A stretch of 64,000 bases of DNA from Butyrivibrio hungatei DSM 14810 (GCF_900143205.1 NZ_FRDH01000014.1:16528-80527); one strand, 5' to 3'. Numbered from the stretch's first letter, positions 41,724-51,682 are shown. Translations and numbers: made by a program. The notes: generated by a model not told the origin, from the sequence alone.

Positions 41724-43556
41724 TTATCCATTTGTCGTATATGCCTTAATGAAGAAATCCTTGTCAGGCTGCGCTTCCATGGCATTTCCATCATCGGAAA
41801 TGTAATAACTCTGCCCACTTGCAGTGTAATAATTATGGAAGTTTCCGGTAAGATTATTCCATTCGTCATAGTTAGGCTTCGAAACCATATCCCCTGCTGC
41901 TTCCATAACAAGCCTTCCGCTGGTTTCAGGTTTTATCAATATAAAGAATTTATCTCCCGCCTCGAGGCTGATGCTTCTCATTAGTTCAAAGGTGTGATAG
42001 CCTCCGCCGATAGCAGAAAATTTCTGAGATACAAAAGGTTCTCCTAGATCTTCAAAACTAAGCTTGTCATCATCCGTAACAGGATTAAGATATATTTCTA
42101 CCTGATATTGCTGGTAAGAATCTATTGCCATAAGTCCAAAGGCTTCTAGATTCTCGTTTCCCTTTGCTTCATATATTACTCCATAAGGATTTTTGGAGCT
42201 TGAATAAGTAACCACGTAGTTTTCAGCATCATCAAGTGTGCTGGTGACATTTGTTATAAAGCCTGCCACCTGATAGTTATTGTCGTACCAGCCCTTTGCA
42301 CCAGGCCTTACTGCTGAATATGCCGCCGCATTACTAATAGCTGCGGTCTCGTCGTAGTAGGACAGGTAAAAATATCCGTCTTTTCCCGAAACCTCTCCCC
42401 AGCTATTCTTGCAGATCCAGGCTCCGTCAGCTTTGGGTCTGTGGCTAAAGTTTGAAGCGCTGTAATCATCATCCCAGCCAACTATCAGAACTTCGTGATT
42501 GGCTGTAGGAGGAATCTCGCCATTAAAGTATGAATAAAGGCTTCCCTTATTTTTGGACCAAAACTTACTGTCGGCGTTTACACCAATAGATGCTGCGCCG
42601 TGTTCCATGACCATCTGCTTTACAAGGCTTATATTTTCTTCTGAAGCGCATACTTCTATGACATCCTGAATGTGATACTCGCTGTTATAGGCATTTGATG
42701 GAAGTGAAGTGTTGTTCTTAAAAAGATACTCTGAACCGTAAATTGCCTGAAATGCATCATTGTCGGCTTCTGTAACGGGGCCCTTCCAGGCTGTCAAAAG
42801 GCTGATGCAGAAATTGTTGACGCCGCCAACTGCCACATAGTTGGTATCATAGTCAAAGATCCAGGCTCCTTCTACATTGTCAGCATTAACAAGTTCTCTG
42901 TAATCGTCTTTAATGCCGTTATTTACCGTGTCTTCTGCCTTATGAACGTTGTAATAGGCAAGGTGTTTCTCCGATAGATCAAGGTCCTTATATGAAATAT
43001 CTGAATAATGCTTCAAGATATCGGATTCTATTGCTCCGATTGCTGCATAAGACCAGCAAAGATAGGTATAGCCCTGATCTTCTACTTCTGTAACGTAGCA
43101 TTTACCTTCATAATTTCTGGAATCATACTGAACTGGAAGGTCAGTATCTGAAAAGCTTGATACATCTGAAGGAATTACATCCTTAAAGTCTTCGTTGGCG
43201 TAAAATCCAACATTGTCGCCATCAAGTATAGTGACTGCTTCTGGAATCACTATTCTTCTGACTGTCTCAACATTTTCTGAGATTGGATTATTGGCTTCTC
43301 CTATAAGGGAACCTTCAAGAAGTGTCGAAGATTTACCCTCAGATGAATAGATAGGGCTATTGGACGGATCAGCAAAGTTCTCGCTTCCATCAACTGCCGA
43401 AAGGTCATCGTCAGATAGATTCTGCCCGCTTTCATCTCTTCTCGAGGGATTACCTGTCTGAACAGAATTATGGTTCGTAAAGATAATAGCCACAATAAGC
43501 GCTGTTACAATTGCCACCGCCAGTACTAAGACTAGCACCAATCTCTTTTTCTTCAC
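41724..43556 (-). CDS. Secreted/membrane-anchored C1 (papain-like) peptidase with C-terminal lectin-like domain
   Basis: A 610-residue protein with an N-terminal membrane anchor (residues 5-26) and a papain domain: oxyanion Q161 and nucleophile C167 in EDQGYTYLCWSYAA, histidine in TANHEVLIVGW, asparagine in WICKNSWGE. All catalytic residues are present. The last 180 residues are beta-rich (GYHTFELMRSISLEAGDKFFILI), like the lectin-like domain of bacterial C1 peptidases. The start is GTG, overlapping the previous stop by four bases. It likely cuts proteins outside the cell. Confidence 0.85.
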   Translation of the reverse strand: MKKKRLVLVLVLAVAIVTALIVAIIFTNHNSVQTGNPSRRDESGQNLSDDDLSAVDGSENFADPSNSPIYSSEGKSSTLLEGSLIGEANNPISENVETVRRIVIPEAVTILDGDNVGFYANEDFKDVIPSDVSSFSDTDLPVQYDSRNYEGKCYVTEVEDQGYTYLCWSYAAIGAIESDILKHYSDISYKDLDLSEKHLAYYNVHKAEDTVNNGIKDDYRELVNADNVEGAWIFDYDTNYVAVGGVNNFCISLLTAWKGPVTEADNDAFQAIYGSEYLFKNNTSLPSNAYNSEYHIQDVIEVCASEENISLVKQMVMEHGAASIGVNADSKFWSKNKGSLYSYFNGEIPPTANHEVLIVGWDDDYSASNFSHRPKADGAWICKNSWGEVSGKDGYFYLSYYDETAAISNAAAYSAVRPGAKGWYDNNYQVAGFITNVTSTLDDAENYVVTYSSSKNPYGVIYEAKGNENLEAFGLMAIDSYQQYQVEIYLNPVTDDDKLSFEDLGEPFVSQKFSAIGGGYHTFELMRSISLEAGDKFFILIKPETSGRLVMEAAGDMVSKPNYDEWNNLTGNFHNYYTASGQSYYISDDGNAMEAQPDKDFFIKAYTTNG

Positions 43557-44197
43557 TTTTTGCCCTCATTTACATGAATCGTGTTAAATGAACCAAATAT
43601 TGACTGCGATATATCTTTTGCAAAAGCCTCATAATCTATGTAGTGATAGCCGCTCTTCCAGCCGTCAATAACTCTGAGCATAGGATAGAGCTTGTCTCCA
43701 ACTCGCCAGATGCTATATCCCACCACAACTATGGTGTGGTCCTTATAAAAACCTCTGGCAATGTTCATGATAACAGGCCTTCCGTGGGATATCTCGTCCA
43801 CAACCTGCTTTTCAAAACTCCAGACATACACGCCCTTACACCTGACCTTGGCGCCGTACTCTCCGAAGGCTTCCCTAGCTATACCTGAGATAAAAAAGGG
43901 AACTGTACCTCTTTTATCTGTGTATCCATAGCATTCTGCGATCTCTTCTACTAATTTATAGGTTTCCTGGATATTTTCAGGAACGCCTGTAACCGCACCT
44001 GTTCTGCGGTAATAATCAAGTACTCTTGTAACCGCTACAACAGAGCAATTTCTGGTGCGCCTGCCACTTATAGTCTCCATGGACTGACTGTTCATGACGA
44101 TTGGCCTTCCTCTTTTGACCATTACTGGCTTGTCACCATATTTTTCCAAAAGATACTTGGATATATTACTTATTCCACCGTATGCTTGCTTTTTCAT
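43553..44197 (-). CDS. C39-like papain-fold protein
   Basis: A 214-residue protein with a cysteine in RTRNCSVVAVTRVLDYY, histidine in KDHTIVVVGYS and aspartate in RVIDGWKSG, in the order of C39-like peptidases. No signal peptide is seen, so it is probably cytosolic or processed with its neighbours. It overlaps the serine hydrolase by 32 bases and the C1 peptidase by four, so all three are coupled. A role in processing or regulating the envelope enzymes is inferred. Confidence 0.65.
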   Translation of the reverse strand: MKKQAYGGISNISKYLLEKYGDKPVMVKRGRPIVMNSQSMETISGRRTRNCSVVAVTRVLDYYRRTGAVTGVPENIQETYKLVEEIAECYGYTDKRGTVPFFISGIAREAFGEYGAKVRCKGVYVWSFEKQVVDEISHGRPVIMNIARGFYKDHTIVVVGYSIWRVGDKLYPMLRVIDGWKSGYHYIDYEAFAKDISQSIFGSFNTIHVNEGKK

Positions 44198-45845
44198 AAA
44201 CTTCTTTCTTGCTCTTTAAGTTAAGTCTTGCGGGGTGATCATCGCTGTAGCTGTCCTTGACCTTCCCCTCAGCCTCTGTAATAAGCTTATCACAGATTTC
44301 AAGGAGCGTGTCAGTTATATCTTCATCAGTCCCCATTCCAGTATAAATTATCTCAGGTGCAAACCCAAGACCTGCTGTGGTATACCAGTTTCCATCAAAC
44401 TTATTTGGATTGCTCTCTTTGTCCGTAACAGGTGAATTAATCTTATTTGTCAAAAGAACTATGACAAGCCTTTCCTCTGGATCCACCATAAGGAGTGTCC
44501 CCGTCCAGCCCTGATGTCCAAAGGTATTATTACTGCAAAGGCTTCCAAAGTATCTGGCTCTTTTCTGGCTACCCTGCTTCCACCAGCCAAGGCCCCAGGT
44601 ATTATCCCCGCTATATTCCGATGACAAGAAGGTATCTATTGCTTCTTTTGTAAAATATGTCTTGCCGCCACTTGTTCCATCTATCATGAGATTTCCAAGC
44701 TTAGCAAGGTCAGTTGCACTTGCAAAAATACCAGCGTGACCTGAAACGCCGCCCATACAGTAATAGGCTGTTTCGTCATGTACTTCGCCCCAGATAGTAT
44801 ATTTGCGGATTCCTTCAAAATCCACATACCCATCTCTGGTATTGCCGTTTAGCTCAGTAGCGGCGCAGTCTTTTTTTGTAAACCCGTTTTGAAGGGGATT
44901 GTAGGTTACTCTCGTAAGTCCCAAAGGCTCTGCAAACTCATCCTTTAAATACTGATCAAGACTCTTTCCGCTTACCTTTTCAACAATCACACCTAGGATC
45001 ATGTAGTCAACGTCTGAGTAAACAGTCCTGGTTCCTGGCTCGTACATGAGAGGTGTCTTATTTATAGCTTTGATAGTAGCTTCTTTTGCCGCTTCATCCC
45101 CAGCATATGATGAAAAGAGCTCATTTTTCATCTCAGGATTGTATTCCTGCTTGATCTGGTCAACGTAAGGGTTAAAGTACTTGGGAGAAGCTGGAAAGCC
45201 GCCTCTATGGAGAAGGAGCTGTTTTATAGTAAGATTCTTTTTCCAAGTCTTGATAGTCTCTAAGTCCTTAGCTTCGCCTCCCTCGTATGCTATGAAGATA
45301 GTATCTTCGACGAATTCATCCCCAAGATAGTCAGTCACCTTGTCATCTAGGCTTATCTTGCCTTCTGAAAAGAGCTTTTGAAGGGGGTAATTTACGCCTA
45401 TCATCTTGGAAATTGAGGCTAGGTCATACATGGTATCGCTAGTTACACTGTCTCCTTTTGTAAGTCGTTTCCCATTTTGATCATAACTGTTTAATAGTCC
45501 AAAGCTATCCTCAAATACAAGCTCTCCATCCTTCATAACTGCTATCTGAGCACTGGTAAAACCGTTTTCAATGTCAGTGTTTATGATATCTTCTATAAGT
45601 TCCAAGGATTCTTTTCGTATTCCAGCTTCCTCATATTTAGATTCATATAAAGATATCTTATCTACTTTTTCCTGTTTTTCTTCCTCAATACTTTCCTGAG
45701 TATTATTCTCAGTAGAAGCTTCTATCTTAGGAGAAACCTCAATATTTTCATATAATATCTCACTTTCCTCACCGCTATTTTTACATGAAGTAAGATTTAA
45801 TATCATCAATAAACTTAGTAACAGAGTCAAAAATTTTCTTTTCAA
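44166..45845 (-). CDS. Serine hydrolase lipoprotein (beta-lactamase/PBP4b-like)
   Basis: A 559-residue lipoprotein: LTSC21 lipobox, then a beta-lactamase-type fold with S144-I-S-K147, YSDVDYMILG (YxN position) and FGHQGWTGT (KTG position). Such proteins act on cell-wall peptides or D-amino esters. The start is TTG behind GGGGTG, five bases away. First gene of a three-gene envelope operon. Confidence 0.82.
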   Translation of the reverse strand: MKRKFLTLLLSLLMILNLTSCKNSGEESEILYENIEVSPKIEASTENNTQESIEEEKQEKVDKISLYESKYEEAGIRKESLELIEDIINTDIENGFTSAQIAVMKDGELVFEDSFGLLNSYDQNGKRLTKGDSVTSDTMYDLASISKMIGVNYPLQKLFSEGKISLDDKVTDYLGDEFVEDTIFIAYEGGEAKDLETIKTWKKNLTIKQLLLHRGGFPASPKYFNPYVDQIKQEYNPEMKNELFSSYAGDEAAKEATIKAINKTPLMYEPGTRTVYSDVDYMILGVIVEKVSGKSLDQYLKDEFAEPLGLTRVTYNPLQNGFTKKDCAATELNGNTRDGYVDFEGIRKYTIWGEVHDETAYYCMGGVSGHAGIFASATDLAKLGNLMIDGTSGGKTYFTKEAIDTFLSSEYSGDNTWGLGWWKQGSQKRARYFGSLCSNNTFGHQGWTGTLLMVDPEERLVIVLLTNKINSPVTDKESNPNKFDGNWYTTAGLGFAPEIIYTGMGTDEDITDTLLEICDKLITEAEGKVKDSYSDDHPARLNLKSKKEVYEKASIRWNK

Positions 45846-45989
45846 TGTCGCACCCCAATTGTTAAGTCTCTATTCATTTTATCATCTATTAGTACTAACT
45901 TCTCTATCATAATTTTTGTTATATTTGTCAAAATTATATTATAATTGTGATTTTTCTGCGAACTTTATGTTTTTTGTCTGTATTGTATG

Positions 45990-45995
45990 TATAAT
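45990..45995 (+). promoter_or_regulatory. Candidate -10 of the EAL protein gene
   Basis: TATAAT preceded by ATG, about 50 bases before the start, in the 200-base divergent gap to the serine hydrolase gene. No strong -35. Confidence 0.45.
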
Positions 45996-46044
45996 TTAAT
46001 TAATTCTAAAAGTCACATTACTAAAGGAGTAGTTGGGTAAAGCG

Positions 46045-47376
46045 ATGACTAAAAGCCTAAAAATGTTCAAAAACAAATTTAGACCTAGCCATGAATTTGC
46101 AAGGCACAGCGACCTTGACCCATTAACTGGTCTTCTCTCTAGAGATCAGTTCTTTAGTGCGGCTGATGACTATGACAAGCTCCACCCTGATGAGGGTGTT
46201 GACGCCATCGTTCTTAATTACAACAAATTCCATCTTATAAATGAACTATATGGTCGAAATTTTGGCGACAGAGTTCTGTGCGCCATTGCAGACTGCGTCC
46301 AGAAAGCAGCCAATGAACATGAAGGAATTGCCTGCCGCTATGACGCAGATATTTTTTATATGTACATCAAACATCAGGAGAGCTACACCTTTTTAACAGA
46401 TCAGGTCTGTGATGTTCTTCAGTCTCTTATGAATACTCCTGATATTCGCATCAGGATTGGTATCTATCCAGATCTTAAGAAGGTTGCTTCTGTTCGCCAG
46501 CGCTTTGACAGAGCTATTCAGGCCTGCAACTCAGCCAGCAAGAACAAGCACTCTGCTACTTACGCAATCTATGATGACAATATGCATCGCAAGGAGCTCT
46601 ATGAAGCTATGCTTCTAGACAGCATCAACGATGCCTTAAATGAGAATCAGTTCAAGCTGGTTTTCCAGCCAAAATATGATATACAGTGCGACAGGCCTAC
46701 AATGTCTAGTGCTGAGGTCCTTATCAGATGGGATCATCCTGAATTTGGCGAGGTTAAGCCAGATTTCTTTATCCCATTATTTGAGCAAAATGGTCTTATC
46801 AGACAGCTGGACCGCTACGTCTGGCATGAGACTGCCAAACAGATGCATAAGTGGAGACAGACATACGGCGTTAATATTCCATTTTCTGTGAACGTATCCA
46901 GGATCGATATATTTGACAATGACCTTATAGATTACCTTAAGAGAACTGTAAGCGAGTACCACATTGATCCCCAGGATCTTCATCTTGAGATCACGGAGAC
47001 AGCCTATACTGAGAACGTTGAGCAGATCGTCAAGGTGGTAAAAGAACTCCAGGATGCCGGTTTTAAGGTTGAAATGGATGACTTTGGTAAGGGCTATTCT
47101 TCTTTTAATATGCTCACCACTCTTCCACTTAATGCTCTCAAGCTGGACATTGGCTTTATCAAAGGAATTGCAGAAAACAATAAAGAAATGAACCTTCTTG
47201 AGTGCATTCTGGAAATAGCCAAACTTCTTAATCTTACTGTTATTGCTGAAGGCGTTGAAAATTCCAAACAGTATCTTCTTTTAAAGAATGCAGGATGCGA
47301 CGCAATTCAGGGCTACTACTTCTCAAAACCGCTAAGTACTAAGGACTTTGAATCGCTCCTTAAGTACTCATGTTAA
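46045..47376 (+). CDS. Cyclic di-GMP phosphodiesterase: degenerate GGDEF plus EAL
   Basis: A 443-residue soluble protein. Residues about 20-170 are a GGDEF-fold domain with the active-site loop changed to CRYDADIF, so it should not make c-di-GMP. Residues about 190-440 are an EAL domain with EVL in place of EAL but with the remaining metal and catalytic residues present (NVSR, EITETAY, MDDFGKGYSS, IAEGVE, QGYYFSKP). It probably degrades c-di-GMP under control of the GGDEF-like sensor. The ribosome site AAAGGAG is awkwardly placed: 15 bases before this ATG and only three before an in-frame TTG at 46033, so the start is uncertain. Confidence 0.85.
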   Translation: MTKSLKMFKNKFRPSHEFARHSDLDPLTGLLSRDQFFSAADDYDKLHPDEGVDAIVLNYNKFHLINELYGRNFGDRVLCAIADCVQKAANEHEGIACRYDADIFYMYIKHQESYTFLTDQVCDVLQSLMNTPDIRIRIGIYPDLKKVASVRQRFDRAIQACNSASKNKHSATYAIYDDNMHRKELYEAMLLDSINDALNENQFKLVFQPKYDIQCDRPTMSSAEVLIRWDHPEFGEVKPDFFIPLFEQNGLIRQLDRYVWHETAKQMHKWRQTYGVNIPFSVNVSRIDIFDNDLIDYLKRTVSEYHIDPQDLHLEITETAYTENVEQIVKVVKELQDAGFKVEMDDFGKGYSSFNMLTTLPLNALKLDIGFIKGIAENNKEMNLLECILEIAKLLNLTVIAEGVENSKQYLLLKNAGCDAIQGYYFSKPLSTKDFESLLKYSC

Positions 47377-47390
47377 ATAACATTTTCATA

Positions 47391-47424
47391 AAAAAAGCTT
47401 ATCCACTGTGGGATAAGCTTTTTT
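47391..47424. terminator. Bidirectional terminator between EAL and CDF genes
   Basis: AAAAGCTTATCC / GGATAAGCTTTT perfect 12-bp arms (47393-47404, 47411-47422) with T runs on both strands. Confidence 0.88.
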
Positions 47425-47426
47425 AT

Positions 47427-48533
47427 TTAGTCAGAAACTGCGTAGTCTATAGAAATGTAGTTGTCATACTCTGGATAAAGTTCTTTTACCCTCTTGGAAA
47501 CTTCGTCCCTAAGGGCTTTCTTCTGAGGAGCATCGTAGTCGATGACTATGTCAAACTTGAGCATCTTTCTCTCATCATCCTTGAAAAAGCCGTGCATCTG
47601 AAGGATGTACTGATACTCTCCGATGATCTCTACGATCTTCTTTTTCATCTCGATAGCTTCATTATCATTGATATTTGCTGAATATATGCTGATACCAGTA
47701 ATTGAAACACCTGTATCCAGGAAGACTTTTTCTACTACTTTTCTTTCAAGTGAATCAAGTTCTAATGCTGTCAGAGTCTGTGGAACCTGGATATGAACTG
47801 AGCCTATTAAAGTCTCTTTTCCATAGTTATGAACTACAAGGTCGTAAGCTCCCTCTATCTCCGGGAAAGATGTGATGGACTGCTTGATAGCCTTGGAAAT
47901 ATCTGTAGGTATCCTCTCTCCAAGGGTTGCACTAACGGTCTCATGGAGACTTTCAAAACCTGTCTTGATGATAAGAATTGAAATAAGGATTCCAACAAAA
48001 GCTTCTATGCTGACTCCTGTAAGGATGAAGATAATTGCTGCAAGGAGTGTTGATGATGAAATAAGTGAATCGTTAAGGGCGTCCTTACCTGAAGCAATAA
48101 GTGAATCTGAGTTTAGCTTCTCGCCATTTTTCTTGGTATATAATCCAAGAAATACCTTAACGAAGATGGCTACTGTGATGATAATTAGTGAGACTGCGCC
48201 GTACTCTGGCGTTACGGGCTTTAGGATCTTCTGAACTGATTCTATAAATGAAGTGATACCTGCATAAAGGATAATAAAACCTATCACCATTGCAGACAGG
48301 TACTCGATTCTTCCATATCCAAAGGGATGCTTTTTGTCAGGCTCTTTGTCCGCAAGCTTGGCTCCAACTATTGTAATGATTGATGACAAGGCATCACTTA
48401 AATTGTTGACTGCATCAAGTGTGATGGCTACTGAACTTGTCAAAGCACCAACAAAAGCTTTAAATCCAGCTAAAAAAATGTTTGCAATAATTCCTACGAT
48501 ACTTGTTTTTACTATCTGTTTTGTTCTACTCAT
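47427..48533 (-). CDS. Cation diffusion facilitator transporter
   Basis: A 368-residue CDF protein with six membrane helices and a cytosolic C-terminal domain. TM2 carries DAVNNLSD, followed by HPFGYGRIEYLSA, and TM5 carries SGKDALNDS; aspartates at both sites (DxxxD) suggest manganese or a similar ion rather than zinc. It exports divalent metal with proton exchange. The following adenine methylase gene diverges from it. Confidence 0.85.
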   Translation of the reverse strand: MSRTKQIVKTSIVGIIANIFLAGFKAFVGALTSSVAITLDAVNNLSDALSSIITIVGAKLADKEPDKKHPFGYGRIEYLSAMVIGFIILYAGITSFIESVQKILKPVTPEYGAVSLIIITVAIFVKVFLGLYTKKNGEKLNSDSLIASGKDALNDSLISSSTLLAAIIFILTGVSIEAFVGILISILIIKTGFESLHETVSATLGERIPTDISKAIKQSITSFPEIEGAYDLVVHNYGKETLIGSVHIQVPQTLTALELDSLERKVVEKVFLDTGVSITGISIYSANINDNEAIEMKKKIVEIIGEYQYILQMHGFFKDDERKMLKFDIVIDYDAPQKKALRDEVSKRVKELYPEYDNYISIDYAVSD

Positions 48534-48618
48534 TTTTTTCCTCGATTCCTATGCAAATTCACCTATATCATACCATAAATTGCTTGCAAATAATCTAGCT
48601 AGCAAAGATAATAACTTT

Positions 48619-50505
48619 ATGAAGACAAAAAAACTTACTCCAAGACAAGCAGGCGATATCATGGGGGTTTCACCAGCTACAGTTCTGAACTGGATCAAGC
48701 TGGGCAGGCTCAAAGCCACCATGTCCCATGGACGCTACTATATAGATGAAACCTCTTTTAACAGCTTCTCAGGGGACCTGGCTGGATCTGGTCTACTTCA
48801 GAGTCGCCGCAACAAGAGTCTTCACAATTCTAACTATGTACCTAATGTCTACATTGATCCAAAATCTGCCAATTTAAAAACTGTTAAGGCACTTATAGAG
48901 TATCTTTCAGACAAGGACTTTGATCTTTATTCAGTTCTGGCCTTGTATTCCAATGCTCTTTTGCGCAAAGCTCTTAAGGATCCTAAGGTGGTAAAAGAGC
49001 TATCTCTAGAGCCCGCAAAAGCTATCGACAGCTCCCTTTTAGATTTATTTTCCCTTAAATATATAAAGGGCGAAGATACTCTGGGACTATTATATTTATC
49101 CCTTAGACGTCTTTCTGATAAAAAGAAAAGCGGTTCCTACTACACTCCTTTCTTTGCAGTAGATACGCTGGTTGGTTCTATTGATATTGCGGGCAAAAAA
49201 GTATTTGATCCGGCCTGCGGAACAGGTAATTTCCTCATAAGACTTCCTGATGATCATCCGCTTTCAAGTATCTACGGCTCTGACATTGATGAGATTGCAG
49301 TTAAATTAGCAAGGATCAATCTTGCCATGAAATATGACGTCAAGGACGCAAAGAGCCTTGATATCATCAAGAAAAACATTGTAGTAAGGGACTTTATCTT
49401 TTCTGATAATGCACCTTGCTGCGATCTACTACTAGGCAATCCGCCCTGGGGCTATGGCTACAGTCCTGATGAATCCAGCAGGTTAAAAGAGCTGTACTCT
49501 TCAGCCCAGACAAGCGGAAAGCCTGAATCTTTTTCTCTATTTATTGAAAAGGCTCTTAAGGTGGCAGAGAGGTCAGGACTCATCTCTTTTGTCCTTCCTG
49601 AAACCTTATTAGATGCGGATTTCCATGAGGATATCAGAACAGTTATACTCAAAAATGCCCATATCCTTAAGATCCACTATCTTAATGAGATATTTGAAAA
49701 AGTTCAATGCCCGTGTATTATCCTGACACTGTCAAAGGCCATGACACAAAAAGCCTTGGATCGAAGTATAGACGTTTACAGGTATCAAAAGAAAAGAGCT
49801 TCTCTTTCACTTAAAAGCTCATACTCTGTTCCTTTTGACAGGATCAGTAAACAGAGTTTCCACATACTTGCAGATAATAATGAATTTGAGGTTCTTCAAA
49901 AGATCAGAAAAGCTCCACACTTTAACTTGAAGGATAAGGCAGACTTTGCACTTGGAATTGTTACGGGCTCTAATAAAACTTTTTTAGCTGATACTTATAA
50001 AAAGGGCTATGAAGGTATCCTTAAGGGAAAAAATATCCATAAATACTATGCTGACGAGCCGGAAAGTTATATCTTTTTTACCCCGGATAAATTCCAGCAG
50101 GTTGCACCTGTAAAATACTACCGCGCCAAGGAAAAACTGATATATAAATTTATTGCAAATGAGCCGGTATTTGCCTATGATAGTAAGTGCACATTAACTT
50201 TAAACAGTGCAAATATTGTCATTCCAAAAGTACCTGGCTACAGTGCTCTTTACATTATGGCTATCCTCAATTCGCCTGTCATGAGCTTTTATTACAGACA
50301 CACTTATAAAAGCGTCAAGGTCCTTAAATCTGCTATTGAAGACCTTCCTATCGCTTGCTGCGATAATGATACTATGAATGAGATCTCTGATCTTGCCCGT
50401 GAGATAGCTTTAGATACTGCACAAAATAGCGCAAAAATTGAACTGCTTAATAGCAGGATACTTGATCTATATGGTATTTCTGCCAAGGAACTTGATAATA
50501 CTTAA
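48619..50505 (+). CDS. N6-adenine DNA methyltransferase with N-terminal excisionase-type HTH
   Basis: A 628-residue protein. Residues 7-42 form a MerR/excisionase helix-turn-helix (TPRQAGDIMGVSPATVLNWI, then GRYYID). The methyltransferase core has motif I FDPACGTGNF (196-205) and catalytic NPPW (274-277), with a TaqI/Eco57I-like recognition domain at the C-terminus (GIVTGSNKTF, GKNIHKYYA). No endonuclease gene is adjacent, so it looks like an orphan methylase. The frame is open far upstream but that part is antisense to the CDF gene; the ATG at 48619 starts the HTH. Ribosome site weak. Confidence 0.85.
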   Translation: MKTKKLTPRQAGDIMGVSPATVLNWIKLGRLKATMSHGRYYIDETSFNSFSGDLAGSGLLQSRRNKSLHNSNYVPNVYIDPKSANLKTVKALIEYLSDKDFDLYSVLALYSNALLRKALKDPKVVKELSLEPAKAIDSSLLDLFSLKYIKGEDTLGLLYLSLRRLSDKKKSGSYYTPFFAVDTLVGSIDIAGKKVFDPACGTGNFLIRLPDDHPLSSIYGSDIDEIAVKLARINLAMKYDVKDAKSLDIIKKNIVVRDFIFSDNAPCCDLLLGNPPWGYGYSPDESSRLKELYSSAQTSGKPESFSLFIEKALKVAERSGLISFVLPETLLDADFHEDIRTVILKNAHILKIHYLNEIFEKVQCPCIILTLSKAMTQKALDRSIDVYRYQKKRASLSLKSSYSVPFDRISKQSFHILADNNEFEVLQKIRKAPHFNLKDKADFALGIVTGSNKTFLADTYKKGYEGILKGKNIHKYYADEPESYIFFTPDKFQQVAPVKYYRAKEKLIYKFIANEPVFAYDSKCTLTLNSANIVIPKVPGYSALYIMAILNSPVMSFYYRHTYKSVKVLKSAIEDLPIACCDNDTMNEISDLAREIALDTAQNSAKIELLNSRILDLYGISAKELDNT

Positions 50506-50591
50506 GAAAAATTGGTTATTTATTAGGTTTACTTTCTCAGTTTAAAGTGCTATAGTATGACAATGTAAATTTATTTTTGGAGGAAAATGAA

Positions 50592-51620
50592 ATGTCATTC
50601 GATTACATTCAAAAGCTTCCAACTCCTGAAGAAATAAGGAATGAATTCCCTCTTACTAAGGAGCTGGCTAAAATAAAGACTGAACGCGATAAAGAGATTT
50701 CTGACGTCTTTACAGGAAAAAGCGATAAGTTCCTTGTAATTGTTGGACCATGTTCAGCAGATAATGAGGAAGCTGTTTGCGACTACGTAAGCAGACTTGG
50801 TAAGTTAAACGACAAGGTTAAGGACAAGCTTATCCTTATTCCTAGAATCTATACCAACAAGCCTCGTACAACTGGTGAGGGATACAAGGGAATCACTTCT
50901 CAGCCTGATCCAGAGGGTAAGACAGATTTCCATGCTGGTCTTGTTGCTATGAGACATATGCAGATCAAGGCTATTGAGGAATCAGGCCTTACAGCAGCCG
51001 ATGAGATGCTCTACCCTGAGAATTGGGGTTATGTAGCTGATATCCTCTCCTACGTGGCAATTGGTGCCAGATCTGTAGAGGATCAGGAACATCGAATGAC
51101 AGCTAGTGGCTTTGACGTTCCAGCTGGTATGAAGAATCCTACAAGCGGCACATTTAGCGTAATGCTCAACTCAGTATATGCTGCTCAGCAATCACATTCA
51201 TTTGTTTACAGAGGCTACGAAGTTAAGACCAATGGTAATCCTCTTGCACACTGCGTACTTAGAGGTTCTAGCAACAAGCATGGTCAGTCAATTCCAAATT
51301 ATCACTACGAAGATCTTAATCTCCTTCTTAAGCTCTATGAACAGAGAGAGATCATCAATCCTGCTGCTATCATTGATGCTAACCACAACAACTCAAACAA
51401 GCAGTACAAGGAGCAGGTAAGGATCGTAAAAGAGGTTCTTCACTCAAGAAACCTCAACAAGGATATCAAGAACCTTGTTAAGGGTGTCATGATCGAGAGT
51501 TACATCGAGGAAGGCAATCAGAAGATTGGCGAAGGAATCTATGGTAAGTCAATCACAGATCCATGTCTTGGTTGGAACGATACAGAAAGGCTCATCCTTG
51601 AAATGGCTGAACTTTCTTGA
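50592..51620 (+). CDS. 3-deoxy-7-phosphoheptulonate synthase (DAHP synthase, class I)
   Basis: A 342-residue enzyme with IVGPCSADN, KPRTTGEGYKG, the GARSVEDQEHR block and IDANHNNSNKQ near the end. It joins PEP and erythrose-4-phosphate in the first step of the shikimate pathway. It is of the AroF/G/H type and shows no fused mutase. The ATG at 50592 follows GGAGG by eight bases. A terminator follows closely. Confidence 0.92.
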   Translation: MSFDYIQKLPTPEEIRNEFPLTKELAKIKTERDKEISDVFTGKSDKFLVIVGPCSADNEEAVCDYVSRLGKLNDKVKDKLILIPRIYTNKPRTTGEGYKGITSQPDPEGKTDFHAGLVAMRHMQIKAIEESGLTAADEMLYPENWGYVADILSYVAIGARSVEDQEHRMTASGFDVPAGMKNPTSGTFSVMLNSVYAAQQSHSFVYRGYEVKTNGNPLAHCVLRGSSNKHGQSIPNYHYEDLNLLLKLYEQREIINPAAIIDANHNNSNKQYKEQVRIVKEVLHSRNLNKDIKNLVKGVMIESYIEEGNQKIGEGIYGKSITDPCLGWNDTERLILEMAELS

Positions 51621-51639
51621 TCAATTTATTAAACAGATT

Positions 51640-51665
51640 AAGGCCGGTTCAAACGAACCGGCCTT
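51640..51665. terminator. Bidirectional terminator between DAHP synthase and aminotransferase
   Basis: AAGGCCGGTTC / GAACCGGCCTT perfect 11-bp arms around AAAC, followed by TTTT. Confidence 0.9.
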
Positions 51666-51682
51666 TTATATTGCTTTATTTC

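Noticed and set aside
48334..48618. N-terminal extension of the HTH-methylase frame
   Set aside because: It overlaps the CDF transporter gene on the other strand, lacks a ribosome site, and the conserved HTH begins right at the ATG at 48619.
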